DNA of 12,515 nucleotides, taken from Bacteroidales bacterium. Its GTDB lineage: Bacteria; Bacteroidota; Bacteroidia; Bacteroidales; JAADGE01. Both the position numbers and the translations under genes were made by a program. Shown here in pieces: positions 1 through 7,677 of this stretch (position 1 is its first letter; each line of letters starts with the position of its first letter). The notes beneath the pieces are model-generated. The model ran no database searches and was not told the DNA's origin. It was given only the letters and a program-made list of their open reading frames with translations. Location of the stretch: the NCBI GenBank assembly GCA_029932445.1, contig JAOZQB010000067.1:1929-14443 (forward strand), given 5' to 3'.

Positions 1-18
1 CAGTATAAATAAATTTAA

Positions 19-46
19 AAGTCATGCACATTTAACTGCATGACTT
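19..46 (-). terminator. Stem-loop terminator after the acyl-CoA dehydrogenase gene
   Basis: A perfect 10-bp inverted repeat (AAGTCATGCA / TGCATGACTT) encloses an 8-base loop. Read on the minus strand it lies about 30 bases past the stop of the acyl-CoA dehydrogenase gene and is followed by TTTTAAATTT-like sequence, as in an intrinsic terminator. The plus-strand side also has a T-rich tail (TTGTTTT), so it may work in both directions for a gene left of the window. The stem is AT-rich, so its efficiency is uncertain. Confidence 0.6.
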
Positions 47-77
47 GTTTTGGTTTAATAGTTATAAGAAAAATTAC

Positions 78-1220
78 TTATCTCAATATCCCTTTAGAAA
101 TAACCAAACGTTGAACCTGATTTGTACCTTCATAAATTTGGCATAATTTGGCATCACGCATCATTTTTTCCACACCGAAGCTTCTGGTATATCCGTCACC
201 GCCCATCACTTGAACGGCATCCGTTGTAACTTCCATAGCCACATCCGAAGCATAATATTTAGCCATTGCCGAATAAGTTCCGGGAGTTTTAAAACCTTGT
301 TCGTAATACCAAGCTGCTTTCCATGTCATTAATCTTGCCAATTCAACTTTCGTTGCCATTTCTGCCAACATAAATGAAACACCTTGATTTGCTGTTACCG
401 GTTTTCCGAATTGGATCCTGTTTTTAGCCCATTCTTTTGAAGTTTCATAAGCCGAACGTGCAATACCGACACTTAATGCTGCAATACCGGTTCTTGTTCT
501 GTCAAAGGTTTTCATACCGATTAAAAATCCTTCTCCTTCTCTTCCCAATAAGTTAGCTTTGGGAATTTCTACATCATGGAATTTTATTTCGCTTTGCACC
601 GAACCTCTTTGACCCATTTTTTCCAAATCAGAAACAATTTCCACACCGGGTGCATCTGTCGGAACTATAAAACAGGACAAACTTCTTGCTCCTCTTTCAG
701 GATCTGCCTGAGCAAAAACAGTCATATAAGAAGAAGCTGAACCATTTGTGATAAAACGTTTGTGACCGTTTAAAATATATTTATCACCTTTTAAAATTGC
801 ATTTGATTTAATTCCTGCAACATCCGATCCTGCATTAGGCTCTGTCAAAGCATATGCAATAGCAATTTTTCTTTCGAATATTTCACCCATAAAATTTTTC
901 ATTTGTTCATCTGTTGCAGCAATAATCCAAGGTGTTAATGCCAGCATATTGGCATCAATACTGATTCCGATACCGGCACATGTTGCTCCGAGTTCTTCCG
1001 AACCTAACTGAGCATCAAAAATACTCAGACCTTCTCCTCCGAATTTTTTCGGAATTTGTGTATTTACTAATCCGGCATCGTATGCTTTTTTTACAACTTC
1101 CCAAGGAAATTCACCCGATAAATCATATTTTGCTCTTACCGGAACGATTACGTTTTCTGCAAAATCTTTGTATTTTTCTACTAATGCCTGTTGCTCTTTT
1201 GTCAACGAAAAATCTACCAT
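78..1220 (-). CDS. Acyl-CoA dehydrogenase, medium-chain type (FAD-dependent)
   Basis: This cytoplasmic flavoenzyme should oxidise an acyl-CoA to the trans-2-enoyl-CoA and pass electrons to electron-transfer flavoprotein in beta-oxidation. The 380 residues match the usual family length. The N-terminal helical domain (about 1-120) resembles mitochondrial MCAD (DLSGEFPWEVVKKAYDAGLV). The first family signature, YALTEPNAGSDVAG, lies at 123-136. The second is near the C-terminus (QVMGGDGYTR to MMRDAKLCQIYEGT). E364 in IYEGT aligns with the MCAD catalytic base, which argues against the isovaleryl and long-chain branches where that base is elsewhere. Start ATG at 1220 gives the usual family N-terminus. 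It follows the glycosyltransferase gene by 31 bases on the same strand and is probably co-transcribed with it, although no functional link is evident. No etfAB or thiolase genes lie in the window. Chain-length preference is inferred from similarity only. Confidence 0.95.
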   Translation of the reverse strand: MVDFSLTKEQQALVEKYKDFAENVIVPVRAKYDLSGEFPWEVVKKAYDAGLVNTQIPKKFGGEGLSIFDAQLGSEELGATCAGIGISIDANMLALTPWIIAATDEQMKNFMGEIFERKIAIAYALTEPNAGSDVAGIKSNAILKGDKYILNGHKRFITNGSASSYMTVFAQADPERGARSLSCFIVPTDAPGVEIVSDLEKMGQRGSVQSEIKFHDVEIPKANLLGREGEGFLIGMKTFDRTRTGIAALSVGIARSAYETSKEWAKNRIQFGKPVTANQGVSFMLAEMATKVELARLMTWKAAWYYEQGFKTPGTYSAMAKYYASDVAMEVTTDAVQVMGGDGYTRSFGVEKMMRDAKLCQIYEGTNQVQRLVISKGILR

Positions 1221-1251
1221 AATTGTCTGTTTTTTAGTAATTTATTAATTT

Positions 1252-2511
1252 TTATTGTCTGTATTTTTCTATTATATTTTCAAAAACGGGTACTTTTATT
1301 TCATCGTATTTATCATAATGAACGGCTGATTTTATCAATATTCCTTCAGGAACATGATTAATTAAAATATCCCATTTTTCTTGATTTAATGATTTTACAA
1401 AATATGCAAAAAAATGCGAAAATGAATTAGCCGGAAGATATGCAAAATACATATCAGCAATCGATTTTAACATATCAACATAGGGTTGCAACTCGCTTGT
1501 TGTTGATTCAGTTTCACTGTCTATCCATGCAATCGGCACTTTTGTAATTGATTGTCTCTTTAATTTATCCGTTTTAATTAAAAGTTCAATATCAAAAGCA
1601 AATTTTTTTTCAAAATTATTCAGAATGATTTTTTTCACAACTTCAGCTTTGAATGCCTTAAACCCGCATTGTGTATCAGTAATATAATCTAAACGACGAA
1701 TCATTCTTTTCCATAAATATATAAATAGTTTTCCTCGTGCATTACGTGCGCTTCTTTTTATTACAACAGAAGTATTTTCTCTGCGAGAAGCAATTGCTGC
1801 ATATTTTCCGTCTTTAATAATCGGTTCAGCCAATAAACCGATTTGTCCTAAATGTGTCGATAAATCTGCATCCGTATAAATAATAATATGATTTTCAATA
1901 TTTTTTTCTGCAGCATACCACATACCGTATTCAACAGATCCGCCTTTTCTGCTGTCATCCGTTGTTTCTAATCCATCAACAATTTTAAGTTTTTTATCAA
2001 TTGCATCTTGCAGATACAATACTTTAACATTGTTACTTGAGTATCTTTTTTTTAAAATAGCTTCGGCAATCTTACCGCTGTTTTCAGGACATCCGTCATC
2101 AACAACAATCATATCCCAACTAATAAGGGGAAATTTTTTAGTCAAGTTTTCTAATTGATTTATTTTTCGAATTAAAAAATCTTCACCGTTGGGATGTTCA
2201 TCTTTTGTCAGAATACGATTATTTTCTTTGTAAACCGCAAACACAATCGTAAAATGAATTTTTTGTTTTACATCGGATAATATTTTTTTTGAAATCGCAA
2301 TTTTAACGGCTGTATGTTGTATGAGACTGTATTTCTCTTTAAACTTTATTATTTGATTTTCTAAATTTCTTAAATCCTCCGGGGAAACAGATTTAGAATA
2401 TAATTGATTTGCCAAAAATTCAACATCTTTATTTTGAGACTCATCGGTTAAATCAATTTCTGCCGAATGATTTTTTGGTTCAAACGCATTTAATATTTCA
2501 ATAAATTCCAT
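1252..2511 (-). CDS. Soluble family 2 glycosyltransferase, ALG5/dolichyl-phosphate-glucosyltransferase-like
   Basis: This is a GT-A fold glycosyltransferase of family 2, expected to transfer a sugar from a nucleotide donor. The catalytic domain spans about 85-330. It shows an opening strand (HFTIVFAVYKE, 86-96), VVDDG (136-140), KGGSVEYGM (189-197), the metal-binding TDADLST (213-219), and DTQCGFKAF (279-287). The last motif is typical of ALG5 and related polyprenyl-phosphate glucosyltransferases. About 80 residues precede the domain and 80 follow it, with no match I recognise. Unlike ALG5 or GtrB proteins, it has no segment long and hydrophobic enough to be a membrane helix, so it looks cytosolic or peripheral. 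The usual DADLSTP is DADLSTH here. Start ATG at 2511 has no Shine-Dalgarno sequence, as is common in Bacteroidota. The acyl-CoA dehydrogenase gene follows after 31 bases. Donor and acceptor cannot be told from the sequence. Confidence 0.88.
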   Translation of the reverse strand: MEFIEILNAFEPKNHSAEIDLTDESQNKDVEFLANQLYSKSVSPEDLRNLENQIIKFKEKYSLIQHTAVKIAISKKILSDVKQKIHFTIVFAVYKENNRILTKDEHPNGEDFLIRKINQLENLTKKFPLISWDMIVVDDGCPENSGKIAEAILKKRYSSNNVKVLYLQDAIDKKLKIVDGLETTDDSRKGGSVEYGMWYAAEKNIENHIIIYTDADLSTHLGQIGLLAEPIIKDGKYAAIASRRENTSVVIKRSARNARGKLFIYLWKRMIRRLDYITDTQCGFKAFKAEVVKKIILNNFEKKFAFDIELLIKTDKLKRQSITKVPIAWIDSETESTTSELQPYVDMLKSIADMYFAYLPANSFSHFFAYFVKSLNQEKWDILINHVPEGILIKSAVHYDKYDEIKVPVFENIIEKYRQ

Positions 2512-2534
2512 CTGTTAAAATAAATATTGATTTG

Positions 2535-2566
2535 CTAAAGTATAAAAAATAAATTTATTATGCAAG
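2535..2566 (-). promoter_or_regulatory. Weak candidate promoter for the glycosyltransferase gene
   Basis: On the minus strand, CTTG (2566-2563) and TACTTTAG (2542-2535) are 20 bases apart. This resembles the Bacteroidota -33 TTTG / -7 TAnnTTTG promoter, with one mismatch in each element. Transcription would start about 17 bases before the ATG at 2511. The -33 part lies inside the palindrome at 2557-2572. Read-through from the YjbQ-family gene is an alternative. Confidence 0.25.
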
Positions 2567-2572
2567 CATAAT
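2557..2572. repeat. Palindrome ATTATGC-AA-GCATAAT
   Basis: Two perfect 7-base arms are separated by 2 bases, between the YjbQ-family stop (2579) and the glycosyltransferase start (2511). The short centre and AT-rich arms make it a poor terminator, but it is a plausible operator for a dimeric regulator. On the minus strand it is followed by an AT-rich, T-containing stretch, so weak termination cannot be excluded. Confidence 0.4.
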
Positions 2573-2578
2573 TAATTT

Positions 2579-2995
2579 TTAAGAATAAAATGTTAAAACC
2601 AGTTTTCTTCGTCCTCCGCGGTTACGAAATTCACAAAGATAAATCCCTTGCCAAGTACCTAAATTTAAGTGACTGTCAGTAACGGGAATATTGACGGAAT
2701 TACCGATTATACTTGTTTTTATGTGAGCAGGTAAATCATCAACGCCTTCAAATGTATGTTTGTAATATGTTTGATTTTCGGGAATTAAATGATTAAAAAC
2801 TGTTTCAAAATCTTCTCTGACCGTATAATCAGCATTTTCATTAATTGTTAATCCGGCAGAGGTATGTTTGATAAAAATATTAAGAATTCCGTTTCCTTTC
2901 ATCTTCGGAATTTCCGATAATATTAAATCTGTAATTAAATGATAACCTCTTTTAAAAACAGGTAAAATAATTTCTTTTTGAATAATCATAAGCAT
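2579..2995 (-). CDS. yjbQ: YjbQ/UPF0047 family protein
   Basis: This is a small cytoplasmic protein of the widespread YjbQ (UPF0047) family. The 138 residues fit the family length. Family motifs are present in order: HTSAGLTINENAD (44-56), H80 in YYKHTFEGVDD, DLPAHIK (87-93) with H91, and GTWQGIYLCEFRNRGGRRK (113-131). The conserved histidines and the acidic TINENAD stretch form the putative metal or phosphate site. Some members have reported thiamine-phosphate synthase activity in complementation tests, but the physiological role is unsettled. The ATG at 2995 and the in-frame ATG at 2989 (third codon) are both usable, and no Shine-Dalgarno sequence separates them. It heads a possible minus-strand unit with the glycosyltransferase 67 bases downstream, and it diverges from the TonB-dependent receptor gene, with 69 bases between the two starts. 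Confidence 0.93.
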   Translation of the reverse strand: MLMIIQKEIILPVFKRGYHLITDLILSEIPKMKGNGILNIFIKHTSAGLTINENADYTVREDFETVFNHLIPENQTYYKHTFEGVDDLPAHIKTSIIGNSVNIPVTDSHLNLGTWQGIYLCEFRNRGGRRKLVLTFYS

Positions 2996-3008
2996 TCATT
3001 TTTTAAAC

Positions 3009-3016
3009 TACTTTTG
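3009..3016 (+). promoter_or_regulatory. Candidate -7 element for the TonB-dependent receptor gene
   Basis: TACTTTTG matches the Bacteroidota -7 consensus TAnnTTTG exactly. Transcription would begin near 3023, about 42 bases before the ATG at 3065. No TTTG lies at the usual 19-21 base spacing upstream; the nearest, at 2977-2980, is 28 bases away. Confidence 0.45.
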
Positions 3017-3051
3017 CAATAATTTAAAATTAAAACAGTTTAATAAAACAA

Positions 3052-3059
3052 CAAAATTA
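3052..3059 (-). promoter_or_regulatory. Candidate -7 element for the YjbQ-family gene
   Basis: On the minus strand this reads TAATTTTG, an exact TAnnTTTG. Transcription would begin near 3045, leaving a leader of about 50 bases before the ATG at 2995. No clear -33 TTTG is seen. It faces the plus-strand element at 3009-3016, so the two leaders would overlap. Confidence 0.4.
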
Positions 3060-3064
3060 ATTGC

Positions 3065-5509
3065 ATGTTTTTTAAAAAAATCGTATTTTTTATTTTATTT
3101 TTTTCTTCTTCGTTCACACTGTTTTCACAAACCGTAAAGATATACGGAAACATTAAAGATGAAAACAATAATACTTTGCCTTATGTAAATATCTTCACAA
3201 AAGATAATAAATTCCATGACATTTCCGATTCTATAGGCAGATTTGCCGTTCAAATTCCCGATTCCTATGAATTTATATATTTCCAATTTTTAAACGACGA
3301 ACCCTTAAAAGCAGAAATTCCCAAGAATAATAACAACAACATAGAAATGAATATCACTTTAGGAGCAACTAATAAAATTGACGATGTTGTTATTGAAGCC
3401 GATAAAGTTAATGCGACCGGGATTATTTCCGTTGAAGCTAAAATATCAGAAGTATTGCCGTCAATTTCCGGAGGCATTGAAAGCTTGATTAAAACAGAAT
3501 TGGGTGTAACAGGATCCAGAAATGAATTAAGTTCTAAATATTCCGTCAGAGGCGGCAGTTTTGATGAAAATTTGGTTTATGTTAACGGTATTGAAATATA
3601 TCGTCCGCAATTAATTCGCTCCGGACAACAAGAAGGATTAAGTTTTATAAATCCGAAAATGGTTTCGGAAGCAAAATTTTCATCGGGCGGATTTGAAGCA
3701 AAATACGGCGGTAAATTATCTTCTGTTCTGGATATTTCATACAAACATGCCGATAAAAATGAGTTTTCCGCCACAGCAAGTTTACTCGGAGGTTCTTTAT
3801 TTTATCAAAGATTAAGTAAAAACAAGAAATTAAGTATTCTTTCCGGCTTGCGTTATAAAACAACTCGATACCTTTTAAAATCACTTGAAACTGCAGGTGA
3901 TTACGACCCGCGTTTTATTGATTTTCAAACTTATTTCAGTTATATTATTAATTCAAAGTTTGACATTCGTTTTTTGGCAAATGTATCGGACAGTAAGTTT
4001 AATTTTATTCCGCAAAAAGGGACGACCAATTTCGGAAATGTTAAAAAATTACTTTCATTAAGCGTTTTTTATACCGGACAGGAAACCGATCGCTTTTATT
4101 CAAATACAGGAGCTTTATCATTTAACTTTCATCCGAACAAAAATTTAAATTATTCGATTAATTTATCCGTGTATTCGGCAAACGAAAGTGAAAAATTTGA
4201 TATTATCGGGTTTTATGATTTAAACCTGCTTAATAATGATATCGGAACGGATAATGCGGGAGACAGTACTTTAAATCTCGGCAACGGCGCCTACATGCAA
4301 CATGCACGTAATTATCTGTTAATTAACGGATTGCAAGCAACACAAACCGGGTATTTTAAAAAAGATAATCATTATTTAAATTGGGGTATCCTTTATAAAT
4401 ACGATTTGATTAATGACAAAATTGATGAATGGAGTTTATTAGACTCTGCAAGTTATTCCGTTCCGCAAAACGATGAAAATCTTACTGTTGATGAAAATAT
4501 TAAAGCAAAGAATCCACTTATAAATAACCGTTTTACTACCTATGTTCAAGACAAATATTTAATACAAGATTATTTGATGCAATATGAATTTATCGGCGGA
4601 ATACGATTTCATTACAATACACCGGGTGACGAATTTCTGTGGAGTCCGCGTTTTGCAATTGCGGCAAAATCGCTCGGCAAAAACAAACATGTTATTCGTT
4701 TCTCGGGAGGCATCTATTATCAACCGGTTTTTTACAGAGAAATAAGAAAATTTGACGGTACAATTGCGGATAATAAAAGTGCTCAAAAATCAATTCACTT
4801 TGTTCTCGGACATCAATTTCGATTTAATGCTCTGGGAAGAAACTTTAAACTTTTCACTGAAATTTATTATAAAAAACTTGATAACATCATTCCGTTTGAA
4901 ATGGATAATATTCGTGTAAAATATTATGCAGATACTCGAACTTCCGGCTACGTAAAAGGAATTGACACTAAGATTAAAGGTGATTTTGTTCCCGGTATTG
5001 ACTCCTGGTTCAGTCTTTCGTTTTTAAAAACCGAAGAAAAAATCTCAGCTTTTATTCATGAAACGGACAGTACTTTTTATATTCCCAGACCGACTGACCA
5101 AACCGTTACGGCAAATCTTTTTGTTCAGGATTATTTACCCGGAAATAAAAAGTTTAAAGCCTATTTGAATTTTGTATTCGGCACGGGATTTCCGTTCGGT
5201 GAACCCAGAAATATTGCTTACAAAGCACAATACCGTTCTTTTTCATATCAACGTGTTGATTTGGGTGCTTCGGCCGTTATAAAAAAAGAGAATAAAAGCT
5301 ATAACAGTAAATTTTTAAATTATTTCAAATCCGTTTGGCTCACATTAGAAGTTTTTAATATGTTGGGTATTGAAAATACGATTTCTTACCGTTGGATACA
5401 TGTTGTTCCGAATTCATCGGTTGCTGCTAATGATATCAATAACAGCTTTCCGATTCCTTATAATTTAACCGGCAGACGATTTAATTTAAAGTTATCGGTG
5501 AAGATTTAA
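3065..5509 (+). CDS. TonB-dependent outer-membrane receptor with N-terminal CarboxypepD_reg-like domain
   Basis: This outer-membrane beta-barrel should import a bound substrate using TonB-ExbBD energy. Residues 1-21 are a signal peptide (MFFKKIVFFILFFSSSFTLFS, cut before Q22). Residues about 24-100 form the carboxypeptidase-regulatory-like domain common in Bacteroidota receptors (KIYGNIKDENNNTLPYVNI). IDDVVIEA (105-112) could serve as a TonB box. The plug spans about 125-225, with YSVRGGSFDENLVYVNGIE and GGFEAKYGGKLSSVLD typical of it. The remainder is the barrel, ending in RRFNLKLSVKI. At 814 residues it is within the normal receptor range but shorter than SusC-type proteins. No SusD-like gene, sigma/anti-sigma pair or glycan enzyme adjoins it, so the substrate is unknown. 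A BatA-domain gene follows 119 bases downstream on the same strand. Start ATG at 3065 gives the complete signal peptide. Confidence 0.93.
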   Translation: MFFKKIVFFILFFSSSFTLFSQTVKIYGNIKDENNNTLPYVNIFTKDNKFHDISDSIGRFAVQIPDSYEFIYFQFLNDEPLKAEIPKNNNNNIEMNITLGATNKIDDVVIEADKVNATGIISVEAKISEVLPSISGGIESLIKTELGVTGSRNELSSKYSVRGGSFDENLVYVNGIEIYRPQLIRSGQQEGLSFINPKMVSEAKFSSGGFEAKYGGKLSSVLDISYKHADKNEFSATASLLGGSLFYQRLSKNKKLSILSGLRYKTTRYLLKSLETAGDYDPRFIDFQTYFSYIINSKFDIRFLANVSDSKFNFIPQKGTTNFGNVKKLLSLSVFYTGQETDRFYSNTGALSFNFHPNKNLNYSINLSVYSANESEKFDIIGFYDLNLLNNDIGTDNAGDSTLNLGNGAYMQHARNYLLINGLQATQTGYFKKDNHYLNWGILYKYDLINDKIDEWSLLDSASYSVPQNDENLTVDENIKAKNPLINNRFTTYVQDKYLIQDYLMQYEFIGGIRFHYNTPGDEFLWSPRFAIAAKSLGKNKHVIRFSGGIYYQPVFYREIRKFDGTIADNKSAQKSIHFVLGHQFRFNALGRNFKLFTEIYYKKLDNIIPFEMDNIRVKYYADTRTSGYVKGIDTKIKGDFVPGIDSWFSLSFLKTEEKISAFIHETDSTFYIPRPTDQTVTANLFVQDYLPGNKKFKAYLNFVFGTGFPFGEPRNIAYKAQYRSFSYQRVDLGASAVIKKENKSYNSKFLNYFKSVWLTLEVFNMLGIENTISYRWIHVVPNSSVAANDINNSFPIPYNLTGRRFNLKLSVKI

Positions 5510-5628
5510 AATACGAATTACAATCCCAAACGGTCTTGTATGAATAATACAAACGCTATAATTTTACGATTTTTCTGTGAATATTTGTATTAATTTTCTA
5601 TTTTCGGGTTTTGATTTTCAAAACAACA

Positions 5629-7677
5629 ATGAGTTTTTTATATCCTACATTTTTATTTGCACTGTTTGCCGTTTTTATTCCGGTTATTATTCATCTGTTT
5701 AATTTCAGAACACATAAAACGGTGTATTTCAGCAATGTGCAATTCCTTAAAAATATTAAACAAGAAACAAAGTCTAAATCAAATTTGAAACATTTGCTGA
5801 TTTTATTGATGCGAATACTTGCAATTTCTGCAATTGTTTTTGCATTTGCTCAACCGTTCATTCCTTCGGGCAATCAAAAAACAAAACCCCGGGAAAACAA
5901 AGTCGGAATATACATTGATAATTCATTCAGTAGCGAAGCCGAAAGCAAATACGGTAAAATTCTTGAGATTGAAAAGAAAAAAGCCCTTGAAATTGCAAAT
6001 GCTTATCCTGAAGATTCAAAATTTTTGTTTTTAACAAATGATTTTAAAATAAAACACCAACATCTTGTTTCAAAAGAACAATTTAAAGATTTTGTTTTGG
6101 AAACTAAGACAAGTCCTGTTTTCCGAAATACGAGTTCGCTTGTTTCAAAAATGAAAACACTTTTCACTGCAAACAGAAAAAATAAATATTCAGTTTATAT
6201 TATTTCCGATTTTCAAAAATCAAGTTCCGATATTGAAAAGATTAAGAACGACAGCAGCGAAAATATTATTTTTGTTCCGATACTTGCCGAAAAAACAGCT
6301 AATCTTTTTATTGATTCCGTATGGTTTGAAAATCCTTACCGTCCGATTAATCAAAATGATGAAATTAATGTAAAACTAATAAATACCGGTGACGAAGCAT
6401 ACACCCAAATGCCTTTAAAACTGTTTATAAACAATCAATTAAAATCAACCGGAAGTTTTAATATTGAGGCACATTCGCAAACGCTTGAAAAAATAAATTT
6501 CACAAATAATAATACGGGAACGGTAAACGGAAGAATTGAAATTTCGGATTTTCCGATAACTTACGACAACTCATTTTATTTTAATTATAACTTAAACGAT
6601 ACAAATAAAATTCTGATTATCAGAGAAAACAACACCACGAACAAATTTATCAATTCGGTTTTTTTAAATTTAAATTATGCATCGTTAAAAACGGTTTCAA
6701 TAAACGATATTCAAAACTTAAATTTTAATAATTACAATGTTATAATTTCCGACGGATTAAAACAAATTAACGAAAAATTGAAAGAGAACTTATTAAATTT
6801 CACTCATGACGGAGGAATACTGATTGTATTTCCCGTTATCAATTGTAATACAGAATCTTACAACAAATTCTTTAATGAGGCCGAACTGAATTTCATTACC
6901 GGTTTTGACACTTCAAAAATTGATGCCGATAGAATAAACTACAATAACGAAATATTGAAAAACGTTTTTAAGAAAAAAGAACAAAATCTTGATATGCCTG
7001 TTTTTCTGAAAAGAATTATTTTCAGTGATCAAACAAATATTGACGAAGAAGTGTTGTTATATTCCGAGAAAAATGATAAACTGATAACATCCGGAACATA
7101 CGGCAACGGTAAAATTTTTACTTTTGCTCAAGCTGCTGATGAAACATACGGAAATTTGGTTTACCATCCGCTGTGGGTATCACTGCTGTACAATATGGCT
7201 TTTTATAATACATCCGGAAAAAATATTTATTACACCATAGGAACTGATTTTGTAATTCATGTAAATAACAAAAAATCTGCTTCTGATAATATTTTTCACA
7301 TCTTAAATAAAGATAAAAATATTGATATTATTCCTCAATTTTCAAACACCGAAGCTTATGATTACAGGTTATTTATTAATAACATGATTCAAAAAGCAGG
7401 ATATTACAATATTGTATTAAATAATAAACCGGTTAAAGGGATTTCTTTAAATTATAATCGCAGAGAATCAAACTTAGAACATTATACGTATAAAGAACTG
7501 AAAAATTATACTTCGGATTTCTCTGAAAAAAACATCTCGATTATGAACGCTGAAAAAGAATTATCGAAAGAAACCGTTTTAAATCAAAATCAAGGTATTC
7601 GTCTGTATAAATTATTTTTACTTCTTGCGTTATTATTTATTGCTCTTGAAATTCTGTTAATTAAATTATTAAACTAA
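5629..7677 (+). CDS. BatA-domain, von Willebrand A-like inner-membrane protein
   Basis: I place the start at ATG 5629 (682 residues), where the typical BatA opening MSFLYPTFLFALFAVFIPVIIHLF begins. An upstream in-frame TTG at 5611 adds only six atypical residues. There are two membrane segments at about 3-24 and 55-77, with family features HLFNFR and VYFSNVQFL between them. A vWA-like domain follows (about 91-215). It has D97-S99-S101 (DxSxS), T168 (RNTSS) and D194 (IISDFQ), a spacing that fits a complete MIDAS metal site. Residues about 225-320 look like a beta-sandwich. Residues about 326-405 resemble a glutamine-amidotransferase-like Rossmann fold (KILIIREN, VIISDG, GGILIVFP). A final membrane helix spans 659-682. 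Related Bat proteins belong to MoxR-linked envelope systems, but no MoxR ATPase is seen here. Its stop overlaps the next start (TAATG at 7675-7679). The 119-base gap upstream holds only a weak near-match to a -7 element (AATATTTG, 5580-5587). Confidence 0.85.
   Translation: MSFLYPTFLFALFAVFIPVIIHLFNFRTHKTVYFSNVQFLKNIKQETKSKSNLKHLLILLMRILAISAIVFAFAQPFIPSGNQKTKPRENKVGIYIDNSFSSEAESKYGKILEIEKKKALEIANAYPEDSKFLFLTNDFKIKHQHLVSKEQFKDFVLETKTSPVFRNTSSLVSKMKTLFTANRKNKYSVYIISDFQKSSSDIEKIKNDSSENIIFVPILAEKTANLFIDSVWFENPYRPINQNDEINVKLINTGDEAYTQMPLKLFINNQLKSTGSFNIEAHSQTLEKINFTNNNTGTVNGRIEISDFPITYDNSFYFNYNLNDTNKILIIRENNTTNKFINSVFLNLNYASLKTVSINDIQNLNFNNYNVIISDGLKQINEKLKENLLNFTHDGGILIVFPVINCNTESYNKFFNEAELNFITGFDTSKIDADRINYNNEILKNVFKKKEQNLDMPVFLKRIIFSDQTNIDEEVLLYSEKNDKLITSGTYGNGKIFTFAQAADETYGNLVYHPLWVSLLYNMAFYNTSGKNIYYTIGTDFVIHVNNKKSASDNIFHILNKDKNIDIIPQFSNTEAYDYRLFINNMIQKAGYYNIVLNNKPVKGISLNYNRRESNLEHYTYKELKNYTSDFSEKNISIMNAEKELSKETVLNQNQGIRLYKLFLLLALLFIALEILLIKLLN

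Noticed and set aside
980..1222. Plus-strand open frame of about 80 codons
   Set aside because: It lies antisense within the acyl-CoA dehydrogenase gene, with a Leu/Ile-rich composition that follows from the other strand. No start signal or family match is seen.
3265..3884. Three minus-strand open frames inside the receptor gene
   Set aside because: They mirror the well-supported plus-strand coding sequence and show no domain, signal or promoter.
4559..4786. Minus-strand open frame of about 75 codons
   Set aside because: It is antisense to barrel strands of the receptor and has no recognisable protein features.
5536..5552. Inverted repeat TTGTAT / ATACAA as a terminator after the receptor gene
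   Set aside because: The stem has only six AT-rich pairs and no T run follows directly, so it is too weak to call.
5580..5587. AATATTTG as a promoter for the BatA gene
   Set aside because: The first base departs from TAnnTTTG and there is no -33 partner. Read-through from the receptor gene is equally likely.
5819..6034. Plus-strand open frame of about 71 codons in another frame
   Set aside because: It overlaps the BatA-domain gene completely in a shifted frame. The BatA frame carries the clear domain motifs.
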